A DNA stretch of 64,000 nucleotides from assembly GCA_963840785.1 (NCBI GenBank), contig CAWJAF010000003.1, positions 62,001 through 126,000 of the forward strand, read 5' to 3'. The notes under the pieces are model-generated. The model did not search any database and was not told the DNA's origin. It saw only the letters and a program-made list of their open reading frames with translations. Positions 38,589 to 48,389 of the stretch are shown in pieces (the first letter of the stretch is position 1; each line of letters begins with the position of its first letter). Source of the DNA: JALYOK01 sp963840785. GTDB lineage: Bacteria > Pseudomonadota > Gammaproteobacteria > Burkholderiales > JALYOK01. The position numbers and the translations under genes were made by a program.

Positions 38589-39017
38589 TCAGTTAATTGA
38601 CTTCGTCATATCGCGGCGAGCATGTTGCTCAACCGCCTGCAGCAGGATTTCTTTGGTAAAAGGCTTCGTCAAATATTCGTCGCAACCCACGCTACGTCCG
38701 CGGGCACGATCGAACACACTATCTTTGCTCGACAACATCACCACGGCGGTCGCACTAAATTTACGATTGCGTTTGATTAATGCACAGGCTTGATAGCCAT
38801 CCAGCCGCGGCATCATCACGTCAATAAACACAATATCGGGCGAAAAATCGACGACCTTTGACAGCGCATCGAAACCATCCTCAGCGAAATTAACCTGGTA
38901 TCCGGCTCGCGCCAAGAAAAGCTCGGCGCTGCGTCGAATCGTTTGACTGTCATCGACCACGAGGACCCTGATCGGATTGGTTGATTGATCACTCACATAA
39001 AGCTCCATAAAAACCAT
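38589..39017 (-). CDS. pilG: PilG, single-domain response regulator
   Basis: Up to 142 residues, a CheY-like receiver with VVDDSQTIRRS, Asp66 in FIDVMMPRLDG, MLSSKDS and YLTKPFTKE; the IRR and MMPRLDGYQACALIKRN stretches are characteristic of PilG. Start uncertain: ATG at 39017 or 39008, or the GTG at 38996, which has the best site (GGAG, 6-nt spacing) and would give the usual PilG length. First gene of the pilG-pilH-pilI-MCP-chpA operon. Confidence 0.92.
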   Translation of the reverse strand: MVFMELYVSDQSTNPIRVLVVDDSQTIRRSAELFLARAGYQVNFAEDGFDALSKVVDFSPDIVFIDVMMPRLDGYQACALIKRNRKFSATAVVMLSSKDSVFDRARGRSVGCDEYLTKPFTKEILLQAVEQHARRDMTKSIN

Positions 39018-39218
39018 TTTTTAAATCCAAGATCGTTCCACGAACCAATGGGGCATATTCGATGCATTGGCGGTAAAAATCATTCGCAGACAAATCTTGT
39101 CCAGGAAAATTGCGTCAACGCGCACGTTGAATTGGTAGCTAAACTCCCTTTTAAATATGAATACATGCCCTCTGAGCCGAGTGCACACGCAGATCGAAAG
39201 CAAACACTAGATCACGCA

Positions 39219-39977
39219 CTAGTGGCGAGAAGCGCCACCCAATTCTAGGCCAGCCATCATGTCGTATCCTCGGATAAACTCTTGAATCGCCCGGGAATTA
39301 GATTCCGTTACATTCGAGAAACGGCAACCTAAGCCAATGACGCTCCCGCCGTCGGGTAAGGCTTCTTCGATGCGATGTCTGATTTCAATGTCTACCCGGA
39401 CTTGACCACCCTGCGGCAAATGCAAACGACAATTCGACAGCTTCAAACCGCTGACCAGTACAGCCATCGCCTTTGACGCCGTCAGCCCGATCCCGCCCAC
39501 GCTTAGGTCATAGGCGTTGCAAACTAGCTGGGACCCATCCGCCAGATGCAATTCACAAGAAACAGGTTTGGATTCGGTAATGGAAACACGCAAATGCTCG
39601 CGGCGGTCAAATCGCAGCATACGTGTCGGCAACGGCACGACGATCATATTGTCTTCACCCATTGGCGGTATACCCTGCGTGGGTATGGAGAATTCCAACC
39701 GCGCCCCGCCGATTTCAACCGAAAACAATAAATTGTCACAGCGCAAGGCCGCGTCTACACGCTGAGCGTCGGCATCACAACACTTCATGAGCAAATGCGG
39801 TTGCGTAATATGGACCGAATCGACAATTGCGTTGAGGTGGTCGCCAGCGCCTTGGATTGACACTGCCGCGTGCGCACGCACGACTCGCGTCAACAGCGTA
39901 ATAATTTCTGCGGGCGAATTATGGTCGTGGCGCTTAAAATTTGGTGCGATGCTAGAGTTTCCTTCGACGTAAACCAT
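39219..39977 (-). CDS. PilZ-domain protein with YcgR-like N-terminus, putative c-di-GMP receptor
   Basis: 252 residues. The N-terminal half resembles the YcgR/PilZN domain. The C-terminal PilZ domain has both binding motifs, RFDRREHLRV (RxxxR) and DLSVGGIGL ([DN]xSxxG), so it should bind c-di-GMP. It lies 200 bp upstream of pilG on the same strand and may be the c-di-GMP input to motility here, linking to the diguanylate cyclase at 18941-21565. It is not the small PilZ required for pilus assembly; it is longer and has intact motifs. Confidence 0.87.
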   Translation of the reverse strand: MVYVEGNSSIAPNFKRHDHNSPAEIITLLTRVVRAHAAVSIQGAGDHLNAIVDSVHITQPHLLMKCCDADAQRVDAALRCDNLLFSVEIGGARLEFSIPTQGIPPMGEDNMIVVPLPTRMLRFDRREHLRVSITESKPVSCELHLADGSQLVCNAYDLSVGGIGLTASKAMAVLVSGLKLSNCRLHLPQGGQVRVDIEIRHRIEEALPDGGSVIGLGCRFSNVTESNSRAIQEFIRGYDMMAGLELGGASRH

Positions 39978-40068
39978 TACTGCCCTTCAAGAATTTAATC
40001 GCTAGATAACCATTCGATCGGATTAAGGGCACGCCAATTGCTCGGCATTCGAATGCTTTGAAATCACG

Positions 40069-40109
40069 CCTTAGGATCAAACGTTAGTAAACTTTAGTTT
40101 AATCCTAGG
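40069..40109. promoter_or_regulatory. Imperfect inverted repeat upstream of the PilZ gene
   Basis: CCTTAGGATCAAAC and GTTTAATCCTAGG are near-complementary arms around a 14-nt AT-rich spacer, about 90-130 bp upstream of the ATG at 39977. It could be an operator or part of a promoter region for the chemosensory block. It lies in the 460-bp gap 39978-40436, which otherwise holds only the gene remnant at 40261-40335 and a short TGCGCC/GGCGCA hairpin at 40404-40419. Confidence 0.35.
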
Positions 40110-40260
40110 CACATTCATATCAGGGAATACCTTAGTCTGGAGTGGTGCGTACTAAGGTTTTTTCGATGCGGATTTTTTGATCGAGTTACTAGAATCAATT
40201 GCGGTGCAAGCTTGCCTACTCAACTATGTCGAATCGCGCGCGACGTATTGGCGTTGCGCG

Positions 40261-40335
40261 ATGACCTATTTAGCCCGCAAGGCCAATGGCAAAATTCTTA
40301 AACGCGGATTGCTTGACCTAGTGCTCAAAACCTAG
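40261..40335 (+). pseudogene. Remnant of the 3' end of an acyl-CoA synthetase gene
   Basis: Translation from 40261 gives ..LARKANGKILKRGLLDLVLKT and a stop. This matches the end of the synthetase at 26573-28190 (LPRNANGKILKRELRELALKHKK, stop), including the catalytic A10 lysine motif, and some similarity continues about 20 bp past the stop (GATCGGCCTGGGAGACA against GATTAGCCGGAGAGACA). No recognisable synthetase precedes it: upstream codons in the same frame are unrelated. It is therefore a 3' fragment left by duplication, recombination or deletion. Same orientation as the intact relative 12 kb away. Confidence 0.7.
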
Positions 40336-40436
40336 AAGTAGATCGGCCTGGGAGACAGTTCCAGCGCGGCGTCTGGCATGGCATGCCTGGAGAGGCAATC
40401 AGGATGCGCCTTCCGGCGCACCCGCATTTGCAACAC

Positions 40437-42797
40437 CTACTTAAACTCGTAACGCAATCCCACCCAAATCCCACGCGGCGCGCCGGGCGCGAAAAATGTT
40501 TCGCGGGTCCAGTCTTCCGAGTTGGTTTGGAATTGCTGGTTCGAATCGAACGGATTTTCTGCTAAAGCGCCCGCCGTGAAATACTTGTTATCGAAAATAT
40601 TATTTACCCGCGCAAAAACTTTAAAGCCTTTGCCAAAGCGGTAATTGGAATGCAGATTAAACACACTGTAACTGCCTACCGTTCCGCTACCCAGGAACGT
40701 CCGCTCTTCGCCGAAATTATCGGTGAACGTGCCGGCTTGATGCTGGTTATTTTCATTTCCACGCACGAATTGGCTAGAGAAATAAAGCCCCGTTGCGCCG
40801 ATCGAGAATCGCTCGCCGATATCCAAATCCACGCCCAACTTCAAGCTGTGTTTCGGAATGCCGGGAATAATACTGCCTTTGTCCACGAAGATTTCGTCAT
40901 CGCTCACGCAATTCGCCGAAGAACCCCGGCTACTGTTGTTTTCGCCGAGCAAACAAGCCGATTGTTCAAAGGTCGCTTTGGTATAACCGTAGCTGGCACT
41001 CAAGCTCGCCATGCCAAATTTCGCCGTCACACCGGCTTCGATACCCTCACGCTTGGACTTGCCGAAGTTAGTGAAGTACCCCGCAGAAGCTGACGTGCTG
41101 ATGAAAATAATATCGTCGCTATTCACCGTGCGAAACGCCGAGAAATTCCAGCTCACATCTTTGCTGATGCGACCGCGAATCCCGCCTTCGATGGTACGCG
41201 CGATCACTTGCTTCAAAAATGGATCGGAAGCAAGCGCGTTCGGCAACGTGCAGGGATTTTCCGGATCGGCGCAACCAAGCTCAATGGGTGACGGTGCGCG
41301 ATTACCTTGGCTCCAGCTTCCGAATACTGTGAGCTTATCGCCGGCAAAACGCTGCGTAATGCCGACGGCAGGATTGAACTTCGAGTAAGTAAAGTCGCCA
41401 TCCAAATTTGGCGGCGTTGGGTCTAATTCATCGACGGTTTTCACTCGCGTACGGTTGTAACGTCCGGAAACCGTCACATGTGTAGCGGGTGTAATCGCAA
41501 ACGTATCGGTAAAAAAAATGCTTGCGGTGCGCGTGGTGCCGGTGAGTTCATTTTCGAGTGTCACCTCTTCTTCAGAATCGACCCCACGATCGGCGTTAAA
41601 TACGCCCTCTTGTGTCGATTGCGAAAAACGACTCTTGGAATCGTCGAAGCTGGTGCCGACGGTTAACTGATTGCGGTCAATAATGTGGCTGAACTGCAAT
41701 GAAAAACCTTGACCACGCTGGCGTGTGTCGGTCGTGTTACGGGCCGCCGTGTCTTCGTTAATGCCGAGGCCGCCGTTGGCACCAGTAGCACCGTCGTTAT
41801 CGCTGTCTTCGAAATCGTCGTTGGAATCGCCATTCAATCCTTTGCGATCGCTGCGGCGATGATAAATATTTCCCGCCAACTGGATGTTATCGTTGACGAA
41901 CCACGAACTCGTGAGATTGAGCATCGTCATCTCATTCAACGATTGATCGGGCAAAGTAAAAACTGATTCGCGCCGCCGCTCAAAAAACGATACTGGAACC
42001 AACTCATTACCGATCAAATCGTTGTCCGCGTGAGTCAAACTCAAATCGAAATCCAATGAGCCCGTCTCGTAACCGACCTTGGCGAAGAATTGCTTTACGT
42101 CGCTGGGCGAAAAATCGCGCCAGCCGTCTTCCTCAAATACGTGCCCCAAAATATAGTAATCGAACGGTCCCGTTTTGCCGCCGTATTCAATTTCGCCGGC
42201 GCGTCGGCCAAATGATCCGCCGTAGGCTTCAACGCCGAGGCCGGGGTGCTGCCGCCCGGATTTGGTACGAATTGCCAACGCACCGCCCAATGTGTTCAGG
42301 CCATAGAGCGGATTCGAACCGGGGATCAAATTCATCGACGAGATCGCGCCTTGCGGAATTAAATCCCAGTTGACGATATCGCCGAACGGCTCGTTGATGC
42401 GCACACCGTCTTGAAACACCGATAGGCCTTGCGGCGTGCCAAGCAAAGGCGATGCGGTAAAGCCGCGATAGTTCACATCGGGCTGGAACGGATTAGTACC
42501 GATCTCATTGATGTTTAAGTTGCCAATATTTTGATTCATGAAATCGGCGATGCTTAGCGTGTTTTGATTTTCAATTTGCTTCGAGGTGCCGCCCTGCACG
42601 TTGCTCGGTACTTGATCTTTGGGAATACCCAACGTTGGCAAAGGGGTGGTGCCGATCACTTCGACGGTCGGCAATTCCAACACTTCTATGGGGTTTGCAT
42701 CCTCTTTTTCGGCTGCCGTTGCAAGAATGATTGGAAACATGCCCGCGATCACTAGCGTGATCGGACCAGCAGTTGACTTAAATCTTGGAAACCGCAT
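40437..42797 (-). CDS. TonB-dependent outer-membrane receptor
   Basis: 786 residues. Signal peptide, a TonB-box-like region (TVEVIGTTPLP), plug domain (VNYRGFTASPLLGTPQGLSV, FQDGVRINEPFGD, PLYGLNTLGGALAIRTKSG) and a long beta-barrel ending VGLRYEFK. It imports a scarce nutrient using TonB energy. ATG at 42797 has AGGAGAG about 7 nt upstream; the longer frame to 42872 lacks such a site. An extracellular loop carries the acid run DSNDDFEDSDNDG (about residues 320-335), which may hold Ca2+. I see no Fur box, and the ligand is unknown. It appears to be a single-gene unit. Confidence 0.92.
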   Translation of the reverse strand: MRFPRFKSTAGPITLVIAGMFPIILATAAEKEDANPIEVLELPTVEVIGTTPLPTLGIPKDQVPSNVQGGTSKQIENQNTLSIADFMNQNIGNLNINEIGTNPFQPDVNYRGFTASPLLGTPQGLSVFQDGVRINEPFGDIVNWDLIPQGAISSMNLIPGSNPLYGLNTLGGALAIRTKSGRQHPGLGVEAYGGSFGRRAGEIEYGGKTGPFDYYILGHVFEEDGWRDFSPSDVKQFFAKVGYETGSLDFDLSLTHADNDLIGNELVPVSFFERRRESVFTLPDQSLNEMTMLNLTSSWFVNDNIQLAGNIYHRRSDRKGLNGDSNDDFEDSDNDGATGANGGLGINEDTAARNTTDTRQRGQGFSLQFSHIIDRNQLTVGTSFDDSKSRFSQSTQEGVFNADRGVDSEEEVTLENELTGTTRTASIFFTDTFAITPATHVTVSGRYNRTRVKTVDELDPTPPNLDGDFTYSKFNPAVGITQRFAGDKLTVFGSWSQGNRAPSPIELGCADPENPCTLPNALASDPFLKQVIARTIEGGIRGRISKDVSWNFSAFRTVNSDDIIFISTSASAGYFTNFGKSKREGIEAGVTAKFGMASLSASYGYTKATFEQSACLLGENNSSRGSSANCVSDDEIFVDKGSIIPGIPKHSLKLGVDLDIGERFSIGATGLYFSSQFVRGNENNQHQAGTFTDNFGEERTFLGSGTVGSYSVFNLHSNYRFGKGFKVFARVNNIFDNKYFTAGALAENPFDSNQQFQTNSEDWTRETFFAPGAPRGIWVGLRYEFK

Positions 42798-42984
42798 AAC
42801 ACTCTCCTTTTTTTGGATTTTACGAACTATTTTCATCACCTTATTTCGCGGTGATTGGTTTATAGCAGCCACAACTGGTTGATATCAGCCACCAACCCAA
42901 ACGGTATTAGATGCCGCAACAATTGTTATCGCTTCGCGCCGATATTGAAGAAACTACAATATCGCATTGAATCGTCTCGAAAAG

Positions 42985-43007
42985 AAGCCGGACCATCGGT
43001 CCGGCTT
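42985..43007 (-). terminator. Rho-independent terminator of the response-regulator transcript
   Basis: A perfect 10-bp stem (AAGCCGGACC/GGTCCGGCTT) with a 3-nt loop, followed on the minus strand by CTTTTC. It lies 75 bp past the stop of the sigma-54 regulator gene and is well placed to end that operon before the TonB receptor gene. Confidence 0.7.
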
Positions 43008-43081
43008 GAAGAGGAGGCGTCACAATTGGCTCAAAGCCGCACAAAGCGACGCTCAATTACACGCAAATAGGATGCCAGAAG

Positions 43082-44484
43082 TTATTCGCCGATATCGAGT
43101 TCGTATTTTTCCATGCGGTAACGTAACGTCATGCGACTCACACCCAGACGCCGCGCCGCTTCCGAAACGTTGTTTTGGGTCGCTTGTAGGGCCGAGACGA
43201 TCAGCATTTTTTCCGCCGCCTCCAACGTCATGCCTTCAAGCGCTTGCGGTGTCACTTTCGGAAATTCTTGTTCCACCGTCCAAAGCCCCAATTCACCGCC
43301 GCCTATCGCAGCGCCGTGGGACAGCAATAATGCGCGCTCGACCAAATGCTTTAATTCGCGCACGTTCCCCGGCCACGCATAGGTTTGTAACGCCGAGACG
43401 GCATCGGCATCGAAGGTTTTGTCCGGCAAGCCATAGCGGCGCGCGGTTTGCATTGCAAATGCCGCGCCAGCAACAAGACATCCTGTCCGCGCCCACGCAA
43501 AGGCGGCAGCGTGAGTGAGACAACATTCAGACGATAAAACAAATCACTTCGAAACGTTCCAGCCGCAATCATGTCCGGCAGATTGCGATTTGTGCCGGCA
43601 ATAAACTGCGCCGCGACATTCGATTCTTTGGTTGCGCCGATGCGCCGCGTCTTGCGTCGCTCGATCACATTGAGCAATTTTGCTTGAAGCTCCAACGGCA
43701 TTTCGCCGATTTCATCGAGGAACAGCGTGCCATCTTCGGCCGCTTCGATTAAACCGGTACGCGCAACGCCGGCACCGGTGTACGCGCCTTTTTCGTGGCC
43801 GAATAATTCCGCTTCGATCAAATCTTTCGGCAGTGAAGCGCAATCTATGTGCACGAAGGGTCGTTCGCGTTGATTTACTCGACGTATGCAACAACCGCGC
43901 GGCGACATCTTTGCCGGTTCCGGTTTCACCGAGGATCAGAATCGTCGGCGGCGGCCCGACAGAATTTTCCGAGAGGCTGGCCAGACGGGCAATCTGGGTG
44001 CGGACCTTGGCGATGGCATCGCTGTCACCCAGCATCTGCGCGCCTTCCAGGGCATGGCTATCGCGCTCGCGAGAAAAATGGAGCTGATATTTTAGGCGCA
44101 CGTTTTGCAGTGCTTGATCCACAGCAATTTGCAATTCGTCCAGATCGATCGGTTTGCGCAAATAATCGAGTGCGCCTTGCTTCATAGCTTGTACCGCGTC
44201 GCCGATTTCGCCGAATGCAGTCAACACAATCGTCGGCAATCGTTCGTTTCGTTAGAAGAAAATTCCGCGAGAAAATCTAAACCGTTGCCATCAGGTAAGC
44301 GCAAATCGAGCAACACCAAATCCGGCCGCGCGGACACCACCATCGCCCGCGCACTCGCCAAATCACCGGCAATCACACAGAGATATCCGGCGCGTTCCAA
44401 ACGCTTTTTCGTTGCGCGGGCAAACAGCGCCTCATCCTCGACGACGAGAATAGTCGCGGTGGCGCCAGGCGCGCCTGTGGCTTG
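43082..44484 (-). CDS. Sigma-54-dependent response regulator, NtrC family (several frameshifts)
   Basis: About 467 residues after correction. REC domain (TILVVEDEALFAR, VLLDLRLPDGNGLDF), AAA+ domain with Walker A LGETGTGKDV, the GAYTGA loop that contacts sigma-54, Walker B GTLFLDEIGEMP, and a Fis-type helix-turn-helix (NNVSEAARRLGVSRMTLRYRM). Frame changes occur near 44240, 43880 and 43465, each one base. No ATG is visible where REC should begin (the frame opens right after the kinase stop), so a start codon may be lost to an indel. It is paired with the histidine kinase directly upstream. Target promoters could include the CoA-transferase operon or the TonB gene; this is inference. Confidence 0.82.
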
Positions 44485-45985
44485 TTAAGCTCTTGCTCGA
44501 ATTGGTTCGGCAACATCGTTTGTTTCGATTTCCGGTGCGACGTTTCGGTAGCGTCACAGTGACTTCGGTTCCGTTGGGTTGGCGCGAATTAAATTTTACT
44601 GCACCGCCGTGTTCGTCCACGACCCTCAAAGCAAAAGGGATGCCTAGGCCGGTGCCATAGCGTTTCGTCGTCGGGCCTGGTGTCAGGCCCGTATCCGTCG
44701 GCGAAAACGGCATACCCTGGCCTTCATCGCTGATACCAATAGTAACGCTTTCCGTCGTACTTGAGACACGTAACGTCAAGCCGGCCCTGTGCCGGTGAGG
44801 CTTCGATCGCGTTGACCATCAAACCCTGTAGCGCCTGCTCCATCAATTCGACATCAATCGAGACCGTAGAAATGATTGCGTCAATTACGGTATCGATCTT
44901 CAATTGCTTACTCTGAATGCGAACGCGGCACAGAGCTAATACATTCTCCAATAATTTTGCGACTTCGATGTCCCCGAACTGAGGCTTCATCGGATGCAAG
45001 TAAGAAAGCAAAGTCGCGTCCAACGTTCCAAGCGATCGGTCGTTGCGATGATGCCTGCGATATCTTCTTTGGTCTCTTCCGAAAACGCTGGGTCATTGAT
45101 CACCTGTGCCGTGGCGCGAATCGCAGCGATCGGATTACGAATATTATGCGCCAGCACCGGCACCAACGAACCAAGTGTTGCTTGTTTTTCCGCACGCAAC
45201 AACGATTGACGGCTCTGCGCTAAATCGCCCGCCATAGCATTAATTTTTTCTGCGAGCGAACGCAATTCACTCGGGCCATATAACGGAACCCGCTGATCTA
45301 ATGGCCCGCACTGATTTTCGCTGTGGCGTTTTCCATCGTAGCTAGCGGCGCGACCACCGCACGCTGCAAAAAATAGCGCGAAAAAATCAACAGCCCCAGC
45401 GCAAGCAGAAACGGCAATGCCAGCAACATCGGCACCAGTCGATTCAATTCGTTAGCCGGTTCGTCGAACTGCGTCTTGCTGCAAACGAGATTAACGATTC
45501 AATTTTTTTGATCGCCTCTTCGTGATTATGGATGCCGTTCAGTTCCAGTTCCGTATTCAACACGCGTTGCTTGTCGCTGCATCGGCATATTCGCATCGCC
45601 ACGTAAAATACTCGGCGCCGACATCGCGCACGCCTTGATAACTCTTTCGCAATCCGTTGATAGCCGCACGCTCGTCGGCGCCGCGCGCAATGTTGTCGAG
45701 GCGATTCAAATGCAACTGGATGCGTTGCTCGAATTCATGAAACTGCTTGATCGCATCCGGATCGGCTAAAAAAATCGAATCGAATACTTCTTTCAAGTTG
45801 CAAATAAAGACTCCCGCGCATCTCCTGCACTTGCTGCATCATGGAATTCAATCGCAGCGTTTCTTTCGATGATCATGCCAGAAATACAGCGCATAGCCGC
45901 CCAAGCCGCCCGCCACCGTCACCAGCGCCAAAAATCCGACGGTGTAAATCAATAGATATTGCTTTAGCGGTCTGGTTTTGGACAT
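44485..45985 (-). CDS. Membrane sensor histidine kinase partner (several frameshifts)
   Basis: About 500 residues after correction. ATG at 45985 opens MSKTRPLKQYLLIYTVGFLA with a first membrane helix, then a helical sensor region, a second helix and HAMP-like segment, then the H box LAHNIRNPIAAIRAT (phospho-His), the N-box region ALQGLMVNAIEASP and G boxes SDEGQGMPF and GTGLGIPFALRVVDEHGG. The end is reached at TAA 44485 after a final shift (PEIETNDVAEPIRARA). At least five indels are scattered through it. It should phosphorylate the NtrC-type regulator directly behind. The signal is unknown. Confidence 0.78.
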
Positions 45986-46013
45986 TCGAAAACGAGTTTG
46001 TTCGCGAGGCTTA

Positions 46014-47181
46014 TCAATACGAACGCGGCAATCCGAGCACGCGTTCTGCAACGTAGTTGAGAATCATATGCGGACTGACCGGCGCAATGCGGCAAATCAT
46101 CACTTCACGTAAAAAACGCTCGACGTGATATTCCTTTGCGTAGCCATAGCCACCCAGGGTCATGACCGCCGCTTGGCAAGCTTTAAGCCCCGCCTCGGCC
46201 CCGAGATATTTCGAGGCGTTCGCTTCGGCTGCGCAAGGATGTCCCGCGTCGTAAAGAGACGCAGCTTTTAGCGTCATCAGGTTCGCTGCCTCGAGTTCCA
46301 TCCAGCATTCGGCGAGTGGATGTTGGATGCTTTGGTTTTGGCCAATCGGCCGGCCGAAAACGACGCGCTCCTTCGCATAAATTGCCGCCCGCTTTAGTGC
46401 CACTTGGCCGATACCAACCGCCTCGGCACCAACCAAAATTCTCTCCGGGTTGAGGCCGTGTAACAAATATTCGAAACCGCGACCTTCTTCACCGATGAGA
46501 TCAGCGGCCGGCACGGGTAATGCGTCGATAAACAATTGGTTGGAATCCACTGCATGGCGCCCCATTTTAGGAATTTCGCGCACTTCGACATACCGCCGAT
46601 CAAGGTCGGTATAAAACAGACTTAAACCAAGTGTCGGTTTCGCTACATTTTCAATCGGCGTCGTACGTGCAAGGATCAACATTTTGTGCGCGACTTGCGC
46701 GGTCGATATCCATACTTTCGCACCTGACAGTAAATAATGATCGCCGTTCAGGATCGCTTTGCTTTGCAGATGCGCGGTGTCTAACCCAGCATTGGGTTCA
46801 GTCACGGCAAAGCAGGCCTTTTCTTTCCCGGCGATCAGCGGCGCAAGCCAACGTTGTTTTTGTTCCTCGTTACCAAATACGACGACCGGATTAAGCCCAA
46901 AAATATTCATATGAATCGCCGATGCGCCACTCATCGCCGCGCCTGATGCAGCAACGGTTTGCATCATCAGCGCCGCTTCGGTAATGCCCAGCCCCGCGCC
47001 GCCGTAACGTTCCGGCATAGCGATGCCGAGCCAGCCACCTTCGGCAAACGCACGATGAAACTCGTGCGGGAAATTGCGCTTCCCTATCTTTCGCGAGCCA
47101 ATAATCGTCGCCGAATTGCGCGCACAATTTTTGGATGTTCGCACAAATTGATTGCTGATCTTCGCTAAGTTCGAAATTCAT
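46014..47181 (-). CDS. Acyl-CoA dehydrogenase (one frameshift near the N-terminus)
   Basis: About 388 residues after correction. The N-terminus MNFELSEDQQSICANIQKLC starts at ATG 47181, overlapping the stop of the CoA-transferase gene. One indel near 47085-47095 shifts the frame; the rest (FAVTEPNAGLDTAHLQ, SGAKVWIS, GRGFEYLLHGLNPERILVGAEAVG, YAKEYHVERFLREVM) is continuous to 46014. It is a close paralogue of 16700-17866, with the same length and ending. Its place directly after a CaiB-type transferase and a Bug receptor suggests that it oxidises the CoA ester of the imported acid. Confidence 0.87.
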
Positions 47182-48389
47182 TTTGGTTCCGCGGTGACAC
47201 CTTCAACCAGCATCTGTTCGATTTCGCGTTCACCGTAACCAACATCGCGCAACACTTCGCAGCTGTGTTCGCCGAGTTGCGGCGCGTGGCGCGTAGTACC
47301 AATCGGTAGGGTCGACCAGCGTGTCGGGTTACGCATATGACGGACTTCACCTTCGCTCGGATGCTGCGTCGTCTCAAATAAATTCACGGCATTCAAATGC
47401 GGATCACGGATCAATTCTTCCAAAGTTTGCATCGGCATGGCTGGGATGTCCGCGCTGTGAAAGGCTTCTAGCCACTCGCTTGTGGTTCGGGTTCGCAATG
47501 TTTCGGCAACAAACGCGTATATCGCCGTGATGTTCTTGGTTCGGCTACTCATACTTTCAAAGCGTTCGTCTCGGATCAAATCGGGCTGGCCAATAAATTT
47601 CAGAAACGCCTGCCAATGTCGGTCCGTGTAAATGAGCGCGGCGATATAGCTATCTTTCGTTTGATAAGGCCGGCGATCCGGCGCCAGTGAACGCGGATAG
47701 CCCAGACCCGCGAGCGGCGGCTCGAAGCCATGGCCGTATAAATGCTCGCCGAGCACGAGTTGCGCCATAGTCTCGAACATCGGCACTTCGATCGCCTGGC
47801 CTTGCCCGGTTCGTTCGCGGTGAAATAGCGCCGTCGTTACGGCGTTGACTGCCGCCAGCCCAACAGCGCGATCCACGATCGCACACGGCACGTAGCGCGG
47901 TTCGGCGCCGGTGACGCGATTCGGCAGTGAGGCTAGGCCCGCAGCGGCTTGGATCAAATCGTCATATGCCGGATGCGCAGCGTAGGGGCCGTCTTGTCCA
48001 TAACCAAAGGCGCCGACGTAGATGATATTAGGATTGATCGCGATGACGTCGGCATAACTCAGACCCAGTCGAGCCATCGCTTGGGGCCTTAGGTTGTAGA
48101 CCAACACATCGCACTGCGCCGCCAATTTTAATGTCGCCTCTCGCCCTGCGGCGGTTTTGATATCCAGCACGATGCTGCGTTTTCCGCGGTTAGCCAGCAT
48201 GAATAAGACGCCCATATTTTCGTGGCGTGCCGGCGGAATACGCCGCATGATATCGCCTTCCGGCGCTTCAAGTTTGATGACATCCGCGCCATACTCGGCG
48301 AGAATTTGGGTACAGTGCGGCCCCATGAAAACGGTGGTCAGGTCCAGCACCTTGATGCCGTTTAACGGGCCATTCATTGGTGTTGTCAT
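47178..48389 (-). CDS. CaiB/BaiF (class III) CoA-transferase
   Basis: 403 residues, intact. Family features: GIKVLDLTTVFMGPHCTQIL and LAEYGADVIKLEAP at the N-terminus, SIVLDIKTAAGRE, DVLVYNLRPQAMARLGL and AYDDLIQAAAG, where the conserved Asp near residue 143 forms the acyl-anhydride intermediate. It moves CoA between carboxylic acids without ATP. The ATG at 48389 directly abuts the receptor stop, and the end overlaps the dehydrogenase start by 4 bp, so cupin, receptor, transferase and dehydrogenase form one operon for uptake and activation of a carboxylate. Confidence 0.92.
   Translation of the reverse strand: MTTPMNGPLNGIKVLDLTTVFMGPHCTQILAEYGADVIKLEAPEGDIMRRIPPARHENMGVLFMLANRGKRSIVLDIKTAAGREATLKLAAQCDVLVYNLRPQAMARLGLSYADVIAINPNIIYVGAFGYGQDGPYAAHPAYDDLIQAAAGLASLPNRVTGAEPRYVPCAIVDRAVGLAAVNAVTTALFHRERTGQGQAIEVPMFETMAQLVLGEHLYGHGFEPPLAGLGYPRSLAPDRRPYQTKDSYIAALIYTDRHWQAFLKFIGQPDLIRDERFESMSSRTKNITAIYAFVAETLRTRTTSEWLEAFHSADIPAMPMQTLEELIRDPHLNAVNLFETTQHPSEGEVRHMRNPTRWSTLPIGTTRHAPQLGEHSCEVLRDVGYGEREIEQMLVEGVTAEPK

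Noticed and set aside
40404..40419. TGCGCC/GGCGCA hairpin as the terminator of the TonB receptor gene
   Set aside because: The stem is only 6 bp and no T-run follows on the minus strand, so I could not support it.
43861..44488. Separate small regulator genes instead of one sigma-54 regulator
   Set aside because: The fragments hold consecutive parts of one NtrC-type protein in the right order, and each break is a one-base shift.
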